Origin: Parapedobacter pyrenivorans
GTDB taxonomy: Bacteria > Bacteroidota > Bacteroidia > Sphingobacteriales > Sphingobacteriaceae
Reading direction: 5' to 3'
NCBI RefSeq assembly: GCF_014636865.1
Contig: NZ_BMER01000001.1
Coordinates: 2,902,718-2,966,717 of the forward strand
DNA length: 64,000 nt
The notes under the pieces are model-generated. The model did not search any database and was not told the DNA's origin. It saw only the letters and a program-made list of their open reading frames with translations. Shown one piece after another: positions 19,057 to 28,042 of the stretch. Both the position numbers and the translations under genes were made by a program. Positions within the stretch are counted from its first letter, which is position 1, and each line of letters opens with the position of its first letter.

Positions 19057-19912
19057 CTCCATTTTCGATGTTTACGGTGCACCTGTGCTGGCCATCCTTT
19101 TCGTCCTACTTTTTGTCCTTGAAAGTAACTATCAGCTACGTAAACGGGTGCAGGGCCGATGGAAGCGAGTAATCATTAATTTTGTCGTTTCGATACCGGC
19201 GTTTTTGCTGCTGCGGCTTATGCTCATTCCAGTAATGGTTTGGCTGGCCATGAAAAACCAATCCTGGCACATCGGCCTCAACTACCTGTTTGATGCAACT
19301 CCACTTATCGAGGGCGCAATCGCTTTTATGCTGCTTGATTACAGCAATTACCTCTGGCATATATTGCTCCATAAGCTGCCGATTCTTTGGCGCTTCCATT
19401 TGGTACATCACTGCGATCTTGACCTGGATGTCACCACCGCATTTCGTTTTCATTTCGGAGAGCTGGTCGGGTCGGTACTTTTCCGTGGTGCAGCCGTTGT
19501 ATTGATCGGCGCCGGTCCGGTAGCCGTGTTGATTTATGAAATCGCCTTTGAGGCCGCCACGCAATTTCATCACAGCAATTTAAAAATGCCATTCCGGCTG
19601 GAAAGGATGTTGAACTTTTTTGTCGTTACCCCGCGCATGCATGGTATTCACCATTCGATCGTTAAGCAGCAAACCGATAGTAATTACGCGATTGTCTTTT
19701 CGGTTTGGGACCGAATACACCGCACCGTCCGCCTGAATGTTGATCAAGATAAGATCATAACGGGCGTGCCGTCCTATGCCGACGAAAGTGAGCTGACCAT
19801 TGGCAGGCTCTTTAAATTGCCCTTTACGAAAATCCGCCCCTGGCCACCTATAAGACATAACGCTTCGGGGAACGAAAGGGAAAAGAAAGAACCTCGTGAT
19901 TCTATCCGTTGA
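19049..19912 (+). CDS. sterol desaturase / fatty acid hydroxylase family membrane protein
   Basis: 287 residues with four to five membrane segments. The di-iron histidine clusters are complete: HILLH near residues 106-110, HLVHHCD near 118-124 with a following FRFH, and HGIHHS near 197-202. This is the eight-histidine pattern of the fatty acid hydroxylase superfamily. It is the last gene of the arsenosugar operon and overlaps the flavodoxin-like gene by 8 bases, so the flavoprotein may donate electrons to its di-iron centre. A link to arsenolipid formation is tempting but inferred only from position. Confidence 0.85.
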   Translation: MTNSIFDVYGAPVLAILFVLLFVLESNYQLRKRVQGRWKRVIINFVVSIPAFLLLRLMLIPVMVWLAMKNQSWHIGLNYLFDATPLIEGAIAFMLLDYSNYLWHILLHKLPILWRFHLVHHCDLDLDVTTAFRFHFGELVGSVLFRGAAVVLIGAGPVAVLIYEIAFEAATQFHHSNLKMPFRLERMLNFFVVTPRMHGIHHSIVKQQTDSNYAIVFSVWDRIHRTVRLNVDQDKIITGVPSYADESELTIGRLFKLPFTKIRPWPPIRHNASGNEREKKEPRDSIR

Positions 19913-19949
19913 ATTTTCCGACACCGCAAAAAGAAGTAACATTTTGAAT

Positions 19950-19966
19950 TACTAATAGAATTAGTA
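19950..19966. promoter_or_regulatory. operator-like palindrome upstream of dnaE2
   Basis: TACTAAT-AGA-ATTAGTA is a perfect 7-base inverted repeat with a 3-base spacer. It lies 26 bases before the dnaE2 start and just upstream of a TACCTTTG element, so a bound protein would block transcription. A damage-responsive LexA-like or S24-type repressor is an obvious candidate, but no matching consensus was checked. Confidence 0.55.
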
Positions 19967-19970
19967 TAAC

Positions 19971-19978
19971 TACCTTTG
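19971..19978 (+). promoter_or_regulatory. Bacteroidota -7 promoter box for dnaE2
   Basis: TACCTTTG matches the Bacteroidota TAnnTTTG -7 consensus. A TTTG at 19943-19946 is the only nearby candidate -33 box, but its spacing of 24 bases is longer than the usual ~20. The inverted repeat 19950-19966 lies between the two boxes. Confidence 0.5.
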
Positions 19979-19991
19979 CCTTCATAGAAAA

Positions 19992-22900
19992 ATGGAAGGG
20001 CAAATGAGCTACGTCGAGTTACAGGTTACCAGCAATTTCAGTTTCCTGCGCGGTGCGTCGCACCCCGAGGAGCTGGCGGAGCGGGCGGCGGCGCTGGGCT
20101 ACAGCGCCATTGCCATCACCGACCGCAACAGCTTTGCCGGCATTGTGCGCGCGCATATGGCGGCAAAGAAGCACGGCATCCGGCTCATTCCCGCCTGCCG
20201 CCTCGATCTGCTGGATGGGCCCAGCCTGCTTGCCTACCCTACCGACCTTGCGGCCTACGGCCGGCTTTCCACACTGCTCACCACCGGCAACCGCCGAGCT
20301 GAGAAAGGAAAATGCCACCTGTACAAGGCCGATGTCTATGCGCACAGCGCGGGCATCGAATTCATCGCCGTGCCACCCGATAAGCTAACGGCTTCTTTCG
20401 CGCTTGAGCCCGATTACATCCGGCACATCACCGAATACCGGCAGGAGCTGGGCAGCCACCTCTGCCTGGGTGCCGTACGCACCTATACCGGCGATGACGC
20501 CAAGAAACTGTTTCGCATCCATCAGCTCTGCCAGCAGCTGGATATGCCGATGGTCGCGCTAAACGATATACACTACCACATTCCGCAGCGCCGCGAACTG
20601 CAGGATGTGCTCACCTGTATCCGCGAGAAGTGCACCCTACAAACGGCGGGCTATCGGCTGCATTCCAATGCGGAGCGGTACCTCAAACCGGCTGAAGAGA
20701 TGGATCGGCTGTTCCGGCAATACCCAGAAGCCATCCGCAACGCGGCGGCCATCGCCGATGCCTGCCACTTTTCCCTCAGCGAACTCACGTATGTCTATCC
20801 CACAGAGCTCGTTCCGGAAGGCCGCACCCCGCAGGAGGAGCTCGCGCACCTCACCTGGGCAGGGGCAACGGAGCGGTTCGGCGGCGATATACCCGTCAAC
20901 GTCCGCGAAACCATTGCGATGGAGCTGGCGTTCATCCAGCAGAAGAACTACGCCTCGTATTTCCTCACCGTGCACGATTACGTGCGCTTCGCCCGCGAGC
21001 GCAACATCCTGTGCCAGGGCAGGGGCTCGGCCGCCAACTCCACGGTATGCTATTGCCTGGGCATCACCTCGGTCAATCCCGCCAAGTTCCGGCTGCTGTT
21101 CGCCCGGTTCATGTCCGATGCGCGGGATGAACCGCCCGATATCGACGTGGATTTCGAGCACGAGCGGCGGGAGGAGGTCATCCAATATATCTACGAAAAA
21201 TATACGCGGGATCGGGCCGCCATCGTGGCCACCGTTACGCAGGTACGCGCCAAGGGGGCAGTGCGCGATGTCGGCAAGGCCATGGGCCTCTCGGTGGATG
21301 CCGTGGGCCGGCTGGCGGGCACGGTAAGCAGCCATTGGGACGAAGGCCTTGATGAGCAGCTGCTAGCCGAGCAGGGATTCGATGTGCGCGATCCGCAACT
21401 GCGCAAGGTGCTGGAGCTTACCTACCAGTACATGGGCTTCCCGCGCCAGCTGGGGCAGCATACCGGCGGTTTCGTTATCACGCAGGGCAACCTGCATGCG
21501 CTGTGCCCCATCATCAACGCCCGCATGGAAGACCGCACCAACCTGGAGTGGAATAAGGACGACCTCGAAGCGCTCGGGTTCCTGAAGGTTGATGTGCTGG
21601 GCCTGGGCATGCTCACCTGCATCCGCAAGGCGTTTGACCTGGCGAAACAGCATTACGGTCTCGACCTCACGCTGGCCAATATCCCGCAGGATGACCCGAA
21701 GGTATATGAGATGATCAGCCATGCCGATACGCTCGGCGTGTTCCAGATCGAGAGCCGGGCACAGATGTCCATGCTACCGAGGCTGCGGCCCCGCACGTTC
21801 TACGACCTGGTCATCGAGGTGGCCATCGTGCGGCCCGGGCCGATACAGGGCGATATGGTGCATCCCTACCTGCGGCGGCGCAATGGCGAGGAGCCCGTGG
21901 AATATCCCTCCGAGGAAATCCGGGGTATCCTCGAGAAGACACTCGGCGTGCCGCTGTTCCAGGAGCAGGCTATGGAGATCGCCATGGTGGCGGCGGATTT
22001 CACGGCCGCCGACGCCGACGCCCTCCGGCGCAGCATGGCCACCTTCAAGGCCAAGGGGCAGGTATCCGCCTTCCATGAGAAGATGGTAAGTGGGATGATG
22101 AAAAAAGGCTATACCGAGGAGTTCGCCAACCGGGTGTTCCGGCAGCTGGAAGGTTTCGGCAGCTACGGCTTCCCCGAGAGCCACGCCGCCTCCTTCGCCC
22201 TGCTGGTATATGTGTCGTCGTGGATCAAGTGTTACTATCCCGATATCTTTGCCGCTGCCCTGCTCAACAGCCAGCCCATGGGGTTCTACCAGCCCGCGCA
22301 GATCATCATCGATGCCCGCAACCACGGCGTCACCGTCCTGCCGGTGGATGTAAACCATTCCCTGTGGGATCATACGCTGGATGGTGAGTTCGGTAAAAGC
22401 CACCACGCGCTACGCCTGGGCTTCCGGCAGGTCAAGGGCCTGCGTGAGGAAGATATGGAGGTACTCATCAACGCACGCCCGCAGGGCGGGTACACCGCCA
22501 TCAGCGCACTGGCTGATGCCGGTGTGCCATTGGCGGCGCTGGAGCGGCTGGCCGATGCGGATGCCTTCGGCTCCATGGGGGTCGATCGCCGGCAGGCACT
22601 CTGGGCCGTCTCGGCGCTGGCAGACCGGCCGGTGGCGCTGTTCGAGGGCCAATCCTCGGCATGCACCAACGAAGGGCAGATCGAGCTGCCGCTGATGACC
22701 GCTGGCGAGCACGTGGTGCAGGATTACGCCAGCACGGCGTTATCCATCAAGGCGCATCCCGTCAGTTTCCTCCGGGAAAAGCTGGAGCTACTGCGGGTTA
22801 CACCAACGGGCAGGCTTCCCACCATGCAGGATGGCATGTTCGTGAAGGTCTGCGGCATGGTCACCGTGCGGCAGCGGCCCGGCACGGCCAAGGGTGTGCT

Positions 22901-23150
22901 GTTCGTCACCGTAGAGGACGAGACCGGTTTTGCCAACCTGGTGGTATGGGGCACCATGTTCGAGAAATACCGCCGCGAGATCCTGCAGTCGCGGCTGCTT
23001 TTGGTATCCGGCAAGCTGCAGATCGAGGGCGAGGTCATCCACGTCATCGTGCAGCACTGCACCAACCTCAATGGCTGGCTGCGCGGGCTGGCCACCCCCG
23101 ACGAAGCCGATACCGCCGGGGTATTCCACAAAGGGCGAAATTTTCAATAA
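19992..23150 (+). CDS. dnaE2: error-prone DNA polymerase III alpha subunit DnaE2
   Basis: 1052 residues, the usual DnaE2 length. The PHP domain is at the N-terminus (SNFSFLRGASHPEELAERA, then AITDRNSFAGIVRAH). The polymerase core has the PDIDVDFEHERREEV catalytic aspartates near residues 380-395 and GFLKVDVLGLGML near 532-544. Helix-hairpin-helix segments follow and a C-terminal OB fold (GTAKGVLFVTVEDETGFANLVVW) ends it. DnaE2 does translesion synthesis and damage-induced mutagenesis, usually with ImuA and ImuB encoded beside it; neither is found here. The gene is visibly richer in G+C than its neighbours. ATG 20004 (MSYVELQ) is an alternative start that fits the family opening well. Confidence 0.96.
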   Translation: MEGQMSYVELQVTSNFSFLRGASHPEELAERAAALGYSAIAITDRNSFAGIVRAHMAAKKHGIRLIPACRLDLLDGPSLLAYPTDLAAYGRLSTLLTTGNRRAEKGKCHLYKADVYAHSAGIEFIAVPPDKLTASFALEPDYIRHITEYRQELGSHLCLGAVRTYTGDDAKKLFRIHQLCQQLDMPMVALNDIHYHIPQRRELQDVLTCIREKCTLQTAGYRLHSNAERYLKPAEEMDRLFRQYPEAIRNAAAIADACHFSLSELTYVYPTELVPEGRTPQEELAHLTWAGATERFGGDIPVNVRETIAMELAFIQQKNYASYFLTVHDYVRFARERNILCQGRGSAANSTVCYCLGITSVNPAKFRLLFARFMSDARDEPPDIDVDFEHERREEVIQYIYEKYTRDRAAIVATVTQVRAKGAVRDVGKAMGLSVDAVGRLAGTVSSHWDEGLDEQLLAEQGFDVRDPQLRKVLELTYQYMGFPRQLGQHTGGFVITQGNLHALCPIINARMEDRTNLEWNKDDLEALGFLKVDVLGLGMLTCIRKAFDLAKQHYGLDLTLANIPQDDPKVYEMISHADTLGVFQIESRAQMSMLPRLRPRTFYDLVIEVAIVRPGPIQGDMVHPYLRRRNGEEPVEYPSEEIRGILEKTLGVPLFQEQAMEIAMVAADFTAADADALRRSMATFKAKGQVSAFHEKMVSGMMKKGYTEEFANRVFRQLEGFGSYGFPESHAASFALLVYVSSWIKCYYPDIFAAALLNSQPMGFYQPAQIIIDARNHGVTVLPVDVNHSLWDHTLDGEFGKSHHALRLGFRQVKGLREEDMEVLINARPQGGYTAISALADAGVPLAALERLADADAFGSMGVDRRQALWAVSALADRPVALFEGQSSACTNEGQIELPLMTAGEHVVQDYASTALSIKAHPVSFLREKLELLRVTPTGRLPTMQDGMFVKVCGMVTVRQRPGTAKGVLFVTVEDETGFANLVVWGTMFEKYRREILQSRLLLVSGKLQIEGEVIHVIVQHCTNLNGWLRGLATPDEADTAGVFHKGRNFQ

Positions 23151-23189
23151 CAGATACAGCATATGGGTATGCCGGATAACACTTTCGTG

Positions 23190-23996
23190 TCATTTTCCAT
23201 CGTTGCTTTTTCTTGATTCCTTTTGTACCGGTCCCTGGTGCTTATGCAGGGCACTATCCACGTTGCTGGTCAGGATGAACTGCCGCAGTTCGCCGCGTTC
23301 CCAGGCATTGGCCATCGGGTCGACGTCGGGCATCGGAATGTCCGCCCGTTTCTCTTTCTTCTCGGCAGTCGAAATATTGAACCGCTTGTCTCGTTCCTCC
23401 AGCAATTGCGGATGGAGCTGCCCATCTTCAGTAAAACCCATCATCACCATCGGCGATCCCAACGGCAGTGTCCGCTGCTGGTCCGTATGCCAGGTATGGA
23501 TGGTCTTGCCATAGGTGGATACCAGCTTTTCCATCAGCTCATGTTCGGCTACTTCTGGAATACCCGGCGCAATGAGCGCGCCGGACTTTACCTCGTAGTG
23601 ATGCGAATGCCAGAGCTTTTTTTCTTCTTCCGGTAGCGTCCTGAACAGCCGCTCGGTAATGATGTATTCAACGCCCATCAGTTTCGCGTCCCGGTCGTTG
23701 CCGTCAAAGATGACGGCTTGGTACACATCCTCGTTGAGCTGGTGGACATAATGGTGCGCCTCCATCTGCGCGTTGATATTCCCGTTGTAGAAATGGAAAC
23801 CATCCAGGTAAGCATTGAAATGCCTGAGCGGAGATTTATCCTGTAACATATCTGCACCTGCTTCCAACAGTTTGTCCTTACCCGGCTTTTTGTCGCCTGG
23901 CGCTTCCACGTTCGATTCCGTATTCCTTCCGCCGCAGCCGAACAACCCGATTCCGGCGATGAGCCATACTACAAAGATTTCACTGTGTTTGACCAT
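23190..23996 (-). CDS. DUF1264 / oil-body-associated-protein-like lipoprotein
   Basis: 268 residues. The N-terminus is a lipoprotein signal with lipobox LFGC (cysteine ~21). The central domain is a clear DUF1264 match by eye: FHFYNGN and EAHHYVHQLNEDV near residues 68-90, AKLMGVEYIITE near 103-114, and KKLWHSHHYEVKSG near 125-138. The same domain is found in plant oil-body-associated proteins; its molecular function is unknown. In bacteria it is often a secreted single-domain protein. The gene is monocistronic, convergent with dnaE2 and separated from it by about 40 bases. Confidence 0.85.
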   Translation of the reverse strand: MVKHSEIFVVWLIAGIGLFGCGGRNTESNVEAPGDKKPGKDKLLEAGADMLQDKSPLRHFNAYLDGFHFYNGNINAQMEAHHYVHQLNEDVYQAVIFDGNDRDAKLMGVEYIITERLFRTLPEEEKKLWHSHHYEVKSGALIAPGIPEVAEHELMEKLVSTYGKTIHTWHTDQQRTLPLGSPMVMMGFTEDGQLHPQLLEERDKRFNISTAEKKEKRADIPMPDVDPMANAWERGELRQFILTSNVDSALHKHQGPVQKESRKSNDGK

Positions 23997-24721
23997 GAGT
24001 TCTCCGTTAACGTAACTACCTAATTGCCAACACTGCGCTTCCCGGATTGTTTAAGAATATTCCAACAGTGTCACCGACGGAATATTGTCTTTTTAACGTA
24101 TCTTAACAATCCCGTTGTAACAAAGCGGGGCAGGAATGCACCACCCCGTTTCGGGGCTTTGTATTCACCGACTCTTATAGCGAATCATATCATTTCAACT
24201 TTATCGTATTCCTACACCCAGGATAATTGGTACACCCCAAAAAGTCGCCGAATTTCCCATTTCTTTTAACCATATAACCACTTTGGCAATCCGGACACAT
24301 CAGCTTGTCCGTTAAAATTTCCAGGTTTTTAAACGTCTGGTTACAACTGGGGTAATGCGAGCATCCCAAAAATTGACTGCCATTAGAGGGGTTCTGCCTG
24401 ATCACCAGCTTCCCGGTTTTACAGTAGGGACAGGGCGTAGCGTTCACCGCCCCGTCTGCCGTGGTCAATAAATAATTGGTGTCTTTTAGCAGCTCTTCCA
24501 CAAACAACGACGCCTCTGATGGAGCGAGCAACACCACCTCATTTTTAGTCCGCGTCAACGCCACATAAAACAACCTGCGTTCCTCTGCAAACCGGTACGC
24601 TTCATTATCACTCAGCAATAGCGATAGGATAGGGGTCATCCGTCATTTTGTTGGGAAAGCCGAGCAAATGGTTGCTGAGTTTTAGCACGATTATTAGCCG
24701 AATAAGAAGTTGTTGTAAAGA

Positions 24722-25012
24722 TTAATCGTAAAAAGGTTCTTGCCGATTATCCCAAAAGAAATGTAGAATGATACGAGTATTTGTTACCTCGTACAGGAAT
24801 GAAGTGTACCGACTAATTAGGCCTAGCCGGATATGTTCCCCCAATTCACTTTTCTTAAAGAGATATGGTTGCTCCTTTAGTAGGAGAATCGTTTTTTCAG
24901 CTTCCCTGATAAATTTATCAGCGGGTCTCTTACCAAATTTTTCCGTGATGAATGCGTGTAAAAATTGAAGGGATTTCTTGGCTTTAGGTGTATAATGAAT
25001 TTCCAGACTCAT
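24722..25012 (-). CDS. RelE/ParE-family toxin
   Basis: 96 residues, the normal size for a RelE/ParE toxin. It starts IHYTPKAKKSLQFLHAFI, has the helical FGKRPADKFIREAEKTILLL segment, and ends with the strands RYTSFLYEVTNTRIILHFFWDNRQEP typical of this fold. ParE-type members poison gyrase and RelE-type members cut mRNA; the sequence does not decide between them. Its ATG overlaps the antitoxin stop (ATGA, 25009-25012). The pair lies inside the missing part of the broken helicase gene. Confidence 0.85.
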   Translation of the reverse strand: MSLEIHYTPKAKKSLQFLHAFITEKFGKRPADKFIREAEKTILLLKEQPYLFKKSELGEHIRLGLISRYTSFLYEVTNTRIILHFFWDNRQEPFYD

Positions 25013-25218
25013 TTTACATCTAGCATTTCTCGAATTGAAGTGAATGGCGTCAATTTGCCGGCTTGTGCTTCCAGCATCGACTCCTTCGTCCCATCCGCCA
25101 CATATGTAGGTAAAGCTTCGTCTTCTTCGACAACGAAATTAATCTTAAGTAGCTTCAATACGGATTCAACAGCAAGAAGTTGTTCCTTGTTTTCTGGTTG
25201 GACAATCAAAGTTTGCAT
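25009..25218 (-). CDS. antitoxin of RelE/ParE module
   Basis: 69 residues from the ATG at 25218 (MQTLIVQPENKEQLLAVESV); ATG 25233 would add five residues. Small, acidic and helical, with LLKINFVVEEDEALPTY and a C-terminal TSIREML segment. Similar short DUF2683-like antitoxins are found directly before RelE/ParE toxins in Bacteroidota. No DNA-binding motif is obvious. It overlaps the toxin by 4 bases, the usual arrangement for translationally coupled modules. Confidence 0.8.
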   Translation of the reverse strand: MQTLIVQPENKEQLLAVESVLKLLKINFVVEEDEALPTYVADGTKESMLEAQAGKLTPFTSIREMLDVK

Positions 25219-26770
25219 GTTTGGACCATTCATTTTTGTAAAAATACGAAATAATTGCCAACTACAAAAATGTGATACGAGATTGCAGCGATTCCGAAAT
25301 TGGCTTTCGCTTACCATCAATCAATCCAACTCTTTACGCAATTTCGGATTGCTTACCCAAAATGCCTCATCCACCCCAAAATGCTCAAGATAGATATCAT
25401 AATCCTTTAGATAGAAGTCAGGCCGGTACATGATAGCTCCGTGTGGATACGGTTTCTCATATTCATACTCAATTCCATTGAGGTACAAGAAATTCGCTAT
25501 CATAAGTTCCTCTACACTTTTTACCCTTTCGCCCTGTATCGTGTCATGCTTAGCTTTTGACACCATATTCAGTGGTGGTTCACATTTTGATTTTAATGTG
25601 TGGAAATCAATGCCCTTCTCTGTGTCTATTTTTTCGCCATATGAAACCTGCCATGTCAGTGCCTGACAAAAGGCGATGAAAATGCAGGTTCCATGAGGCC
25701 GTTAAAAACAAATTATTTTCGAATGAATCGTAATTATCGTATTCTTCCGGAATGTTCATATAACAAGCAACGTATTGAATAAATGCTTGCAATGCTGCTG
25801 CATCTTCAAAAATATCTTCCTTTAAATACGCTTTGATTACCCCGCTCAACGTGTTTTCGTTTGTGACAGCGGGAATGTCCGCACGGTGTTTTTTTATGGT
25901 ATCATAACCGAGTTTATGAAAGGTTGTTGCTTTGGTGGCAACGCCAATTTTTGTCAGTCTTTCGTTTAGTTCATCAACCGTTTTTTTGGTAAATGACAAT
26001 AGCAAGATGTCATCGGCATTGCTATTTTTCTGTTCAATGAGGTATTGAACCTTTCCAAGAATCGTTAACGTTTTTCCGGACCCTGCACCTGCAATTATTA
26101 AGTTTGCGTATTCATCCGTTATCAATGCCGTACGCTGCTGGTCGTCCAGGCTTTTTCCTTCAATATGGTCAAAATATTCCCGTAGTCTTTCCTTTTGTGT
26201 TTTGACGTAGTTCCGGTTATATCGAATGACGTAGTTGTCAAAATCTTCGAAAATCTCATTGAAGCTTTTTACGGCTGTTTCTTTCTTGTAATAACTGGTT
26301 TTGTTCTTAAAGAATTGACCGACAGTAGCATACTCAGATTTCAGCTGATCACGCTGCACCCAGGTCACATAGTCGTTTAATGAACGAACCAAGTCAAGAA
26401 ATTCATTGATTGTCTGTAGGTTTTTTTGGTAAATAGGGGTTGCATATTTTTTCTTCTCTGATAACAGTCTGTATATAATTAGAATAATCAATATTACTGT
26501 CGAAACGATGATAAACCTCCATATTATATCTTGTTTATGTTATGATTGTGTTTGGTATTAAAGTGATTTTAACTTGACAAATGCGACACCGCATTTATTA
26601 CATTTGCCCATTGGTTAGTGACCAGCCTAATTTAAGCTAGGATTTATTGGGGTTACAAGTTCATTACGAATAAGTTCAAGCGTAAAATTATCATACCTCT
26701 GTCGGCTTCCCGAAATTAAGACTGTGTAATTTTACAAAATTCTCTTCAAATTAACCTAAACCTAAATACC

Positions 26771-27619
26771 CTAACACGCCTGTTTATCGCTTTCAAAATT
26801 GGATAGAGCAGCATATCCTGTTGGTGGCATATTTCCAAGACTGTCATGTGGCCTGTGATTGTTATAATCATCCATCCATTGCCAGGTAACTTCCCTCACT
26901 TCGTCCAATGTGTCAAACAGGTAGCAGTCCAGCACATTATCACGGTAAGTACCGTTCAATCTTTCCACGAAACCGTTCTGCGTGGGCTTTCCGGGCTGGA
27001 TATATAAAAACTCGATGCCGTTGACCATGCTCCATTCCGTTAAAAGCTGGGATATGAACTCCGGGCCGTTATCCATCCTGATTTTCCTGGGCTTGCCCCT
27101 GCGTTTAATCAGATGGTTCAGCACCCAGACCACCCGGGAACTGCGCAGGGAATAATCCACTTCGATATGCAATGCCTCTCTGTTGAAATCGTCCATTACG
27201 TTGAAGGAGCGGAACCGGCGGCCATTGCTCAGCGCATCGCTCATGAAATCCATCGACCAGGTGTCATTGGACGATATAGGTTTAACAAGCGGCTGCTTTA
27301 TCCTTTGCGGCAACCGCCGCTTTGCTTTCCTTCTTATGTTCAGTCCGATAAGCTTATACACCCGATGGACGCGTTTGTGGTTCCATCCATAGCCCTCCCG
27401 GCGTAACCTCCTGAACGCTTTCCAGAAACCCCCCGTGGGAAATCCTCCGCTTTCTTACGCAGAGCGCATTCAACCTCGCTATCATCGCGCATATTTACAT
27501 AATAATAACAGGTCTTGCTCAAACCCAACACCCGGCACGCCCTGCTGATGCCTTTCCCAACTCCATCAATTCCTGGGCAATCTGTTTTTTCTGGCAGGGC
27601 TTCAAAGCTTTTTTGCAAT
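26771..27619 (-). pseudogene. IS3-family transposase orfB, frameshifted
   Basis: The DDE integrase part (26771-27361) is intact to the eye: [10 protein letters not shown] near its start, MDNGPEFIS, and [18 protein letters not shown]. Upstream the frame is broken twice. One change lies within GELMELGK/GKGISRACRV near 27553. The other lies in a run of G residues near 27433, where [11 protein letters not shown] turns into [11 protein letters not shown]. The reconstructed protein would be ~280 residues, normal for OrfB. As it stands the element should not transpose by itself. Confidence 0.8.
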
Positions 27620-27868
27620 GACCTCCTTTGCGGCCTCCAAATCAAGGGCAAGATCAGCGTACATCCGCTTAAGCTTGCGGTTCTCTTCCTCCAGTTCCTT
27701 TACGCGTTTCAGCTCGCTGCCGTCAAGGCCACCGTATCGCTGCCGCCATTTGTAAAATGAGGCCGGACTAACTCCGTGTTCGCGCGTAATCTCCTGAACA
27801 CTTTTACCCGCCTCGAATTCCTTAAGAATCTTACTGATCTGCTCCGGTTTGAATCGCTTCCCTTTCAT
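27602..27868 (-). CDS. IS3-family transposase orfA
   Basis: 88 residues. A helix-turn-helix N-terminus ([20 protein letters not shown], then [17 protein letters not shown]) is followed by a leucine-zipper-like helix ([20 protein letters not shown]), as in OrfA of IS407-type elements. In IS3 elements OrfA overlaps orfB and programmed -1 frameshifting makes the fusion transposase; an A-rich run near 27610 would suit this. OrfA itself is intact although orfB is broken. Confidence 0.88.
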   Translation of the reverse strand: MKGKRFKPEQISKILKEFEAGKSVQEITREHGVSPASFYKWRQRYGGLDGSELKRVKELEEENRKLKRMYADLALDLEAAKEVIAKKL

Positions 27869-28042
27869 AATACACTGTTAAAGTTATCAATCATTTTCTA
27901 TTCTCTAACAGTCTTTTTTTCAGGGAAGCTTACAGCACACTTTTCAATTTGTATGTTTTATTTGTCAATCGTTCGGTTTATTTTCCCGAATTAGCTAAGT
28001 ATTGCTTTTTAATCTCTGCTATGACTGGCACGATTAGGGCGA

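Larger units (their letters stand above)
24190..26491 (-). pseudogene. broken UvrD/HelD-like helicase gene with C-terminal zinc ribbons
   Basis: Three minus-strand pieces together make one superfamily-1 helicase. Piece 1 (25607-26491) has an N-terminal hydrophobic stretch, then Walker A IAGAGSGKTLT near residue 130 and LLLSFTKKTVDELNER. Piece 2 (frame open from about 25690 to 25321) continues in another frame with YGEKIDTEKG, SVEELMIANFLYLNG and the nuclease-like YRPDFYLKDYDIYLEHFG. Piece 3 (24190 to about 24690) has the end of the motor (GFPNKMTDDP, a one-base frame change, then EERRLFYVALTRTKNE) and two topoisomerase-type CxxC zinc ribbons. At least two frameshifts are visible. The central several hundred residues between pieces 2 and 3 are missing; a toxin-antitoxin pair occupies that gap. 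The gene cannot make a full helicase. Confidence 0.8.
26700..27934 (-). mobile_element. decayed IS3-family insertion sequence (IS407-like)
   Basis: About 1235 bases bounded by imperfect inverted repeats. The left end reads TGTCGGCTTCCCGAAATTAA and the right end, on the other strand, TGTAAGCTTCCCTGAAAAAA; both continue with AAGACTGT-like sequence. Inside lie an orfA and a frameshifted orfB. The bases outside the two ends do not match, so no target-site duplication is seen. The size and the orfA/orfB layout are typical of IS3; the IS407-group label is by resemblance only. Confidence 0.8.

Noticed and set aside
20053-22695. Many long open frames inside dnaE2 on both strands
   Set aside because: They are by-products of high G+C in a well-recognised gene and have no family resemblance.
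24144-24156. CCCCG-TTT-CGGGG hairpin beyond the helicase remnant
   Set aside because: Only five base pairs and no T-run on the minus strand; not reported as a terminator.
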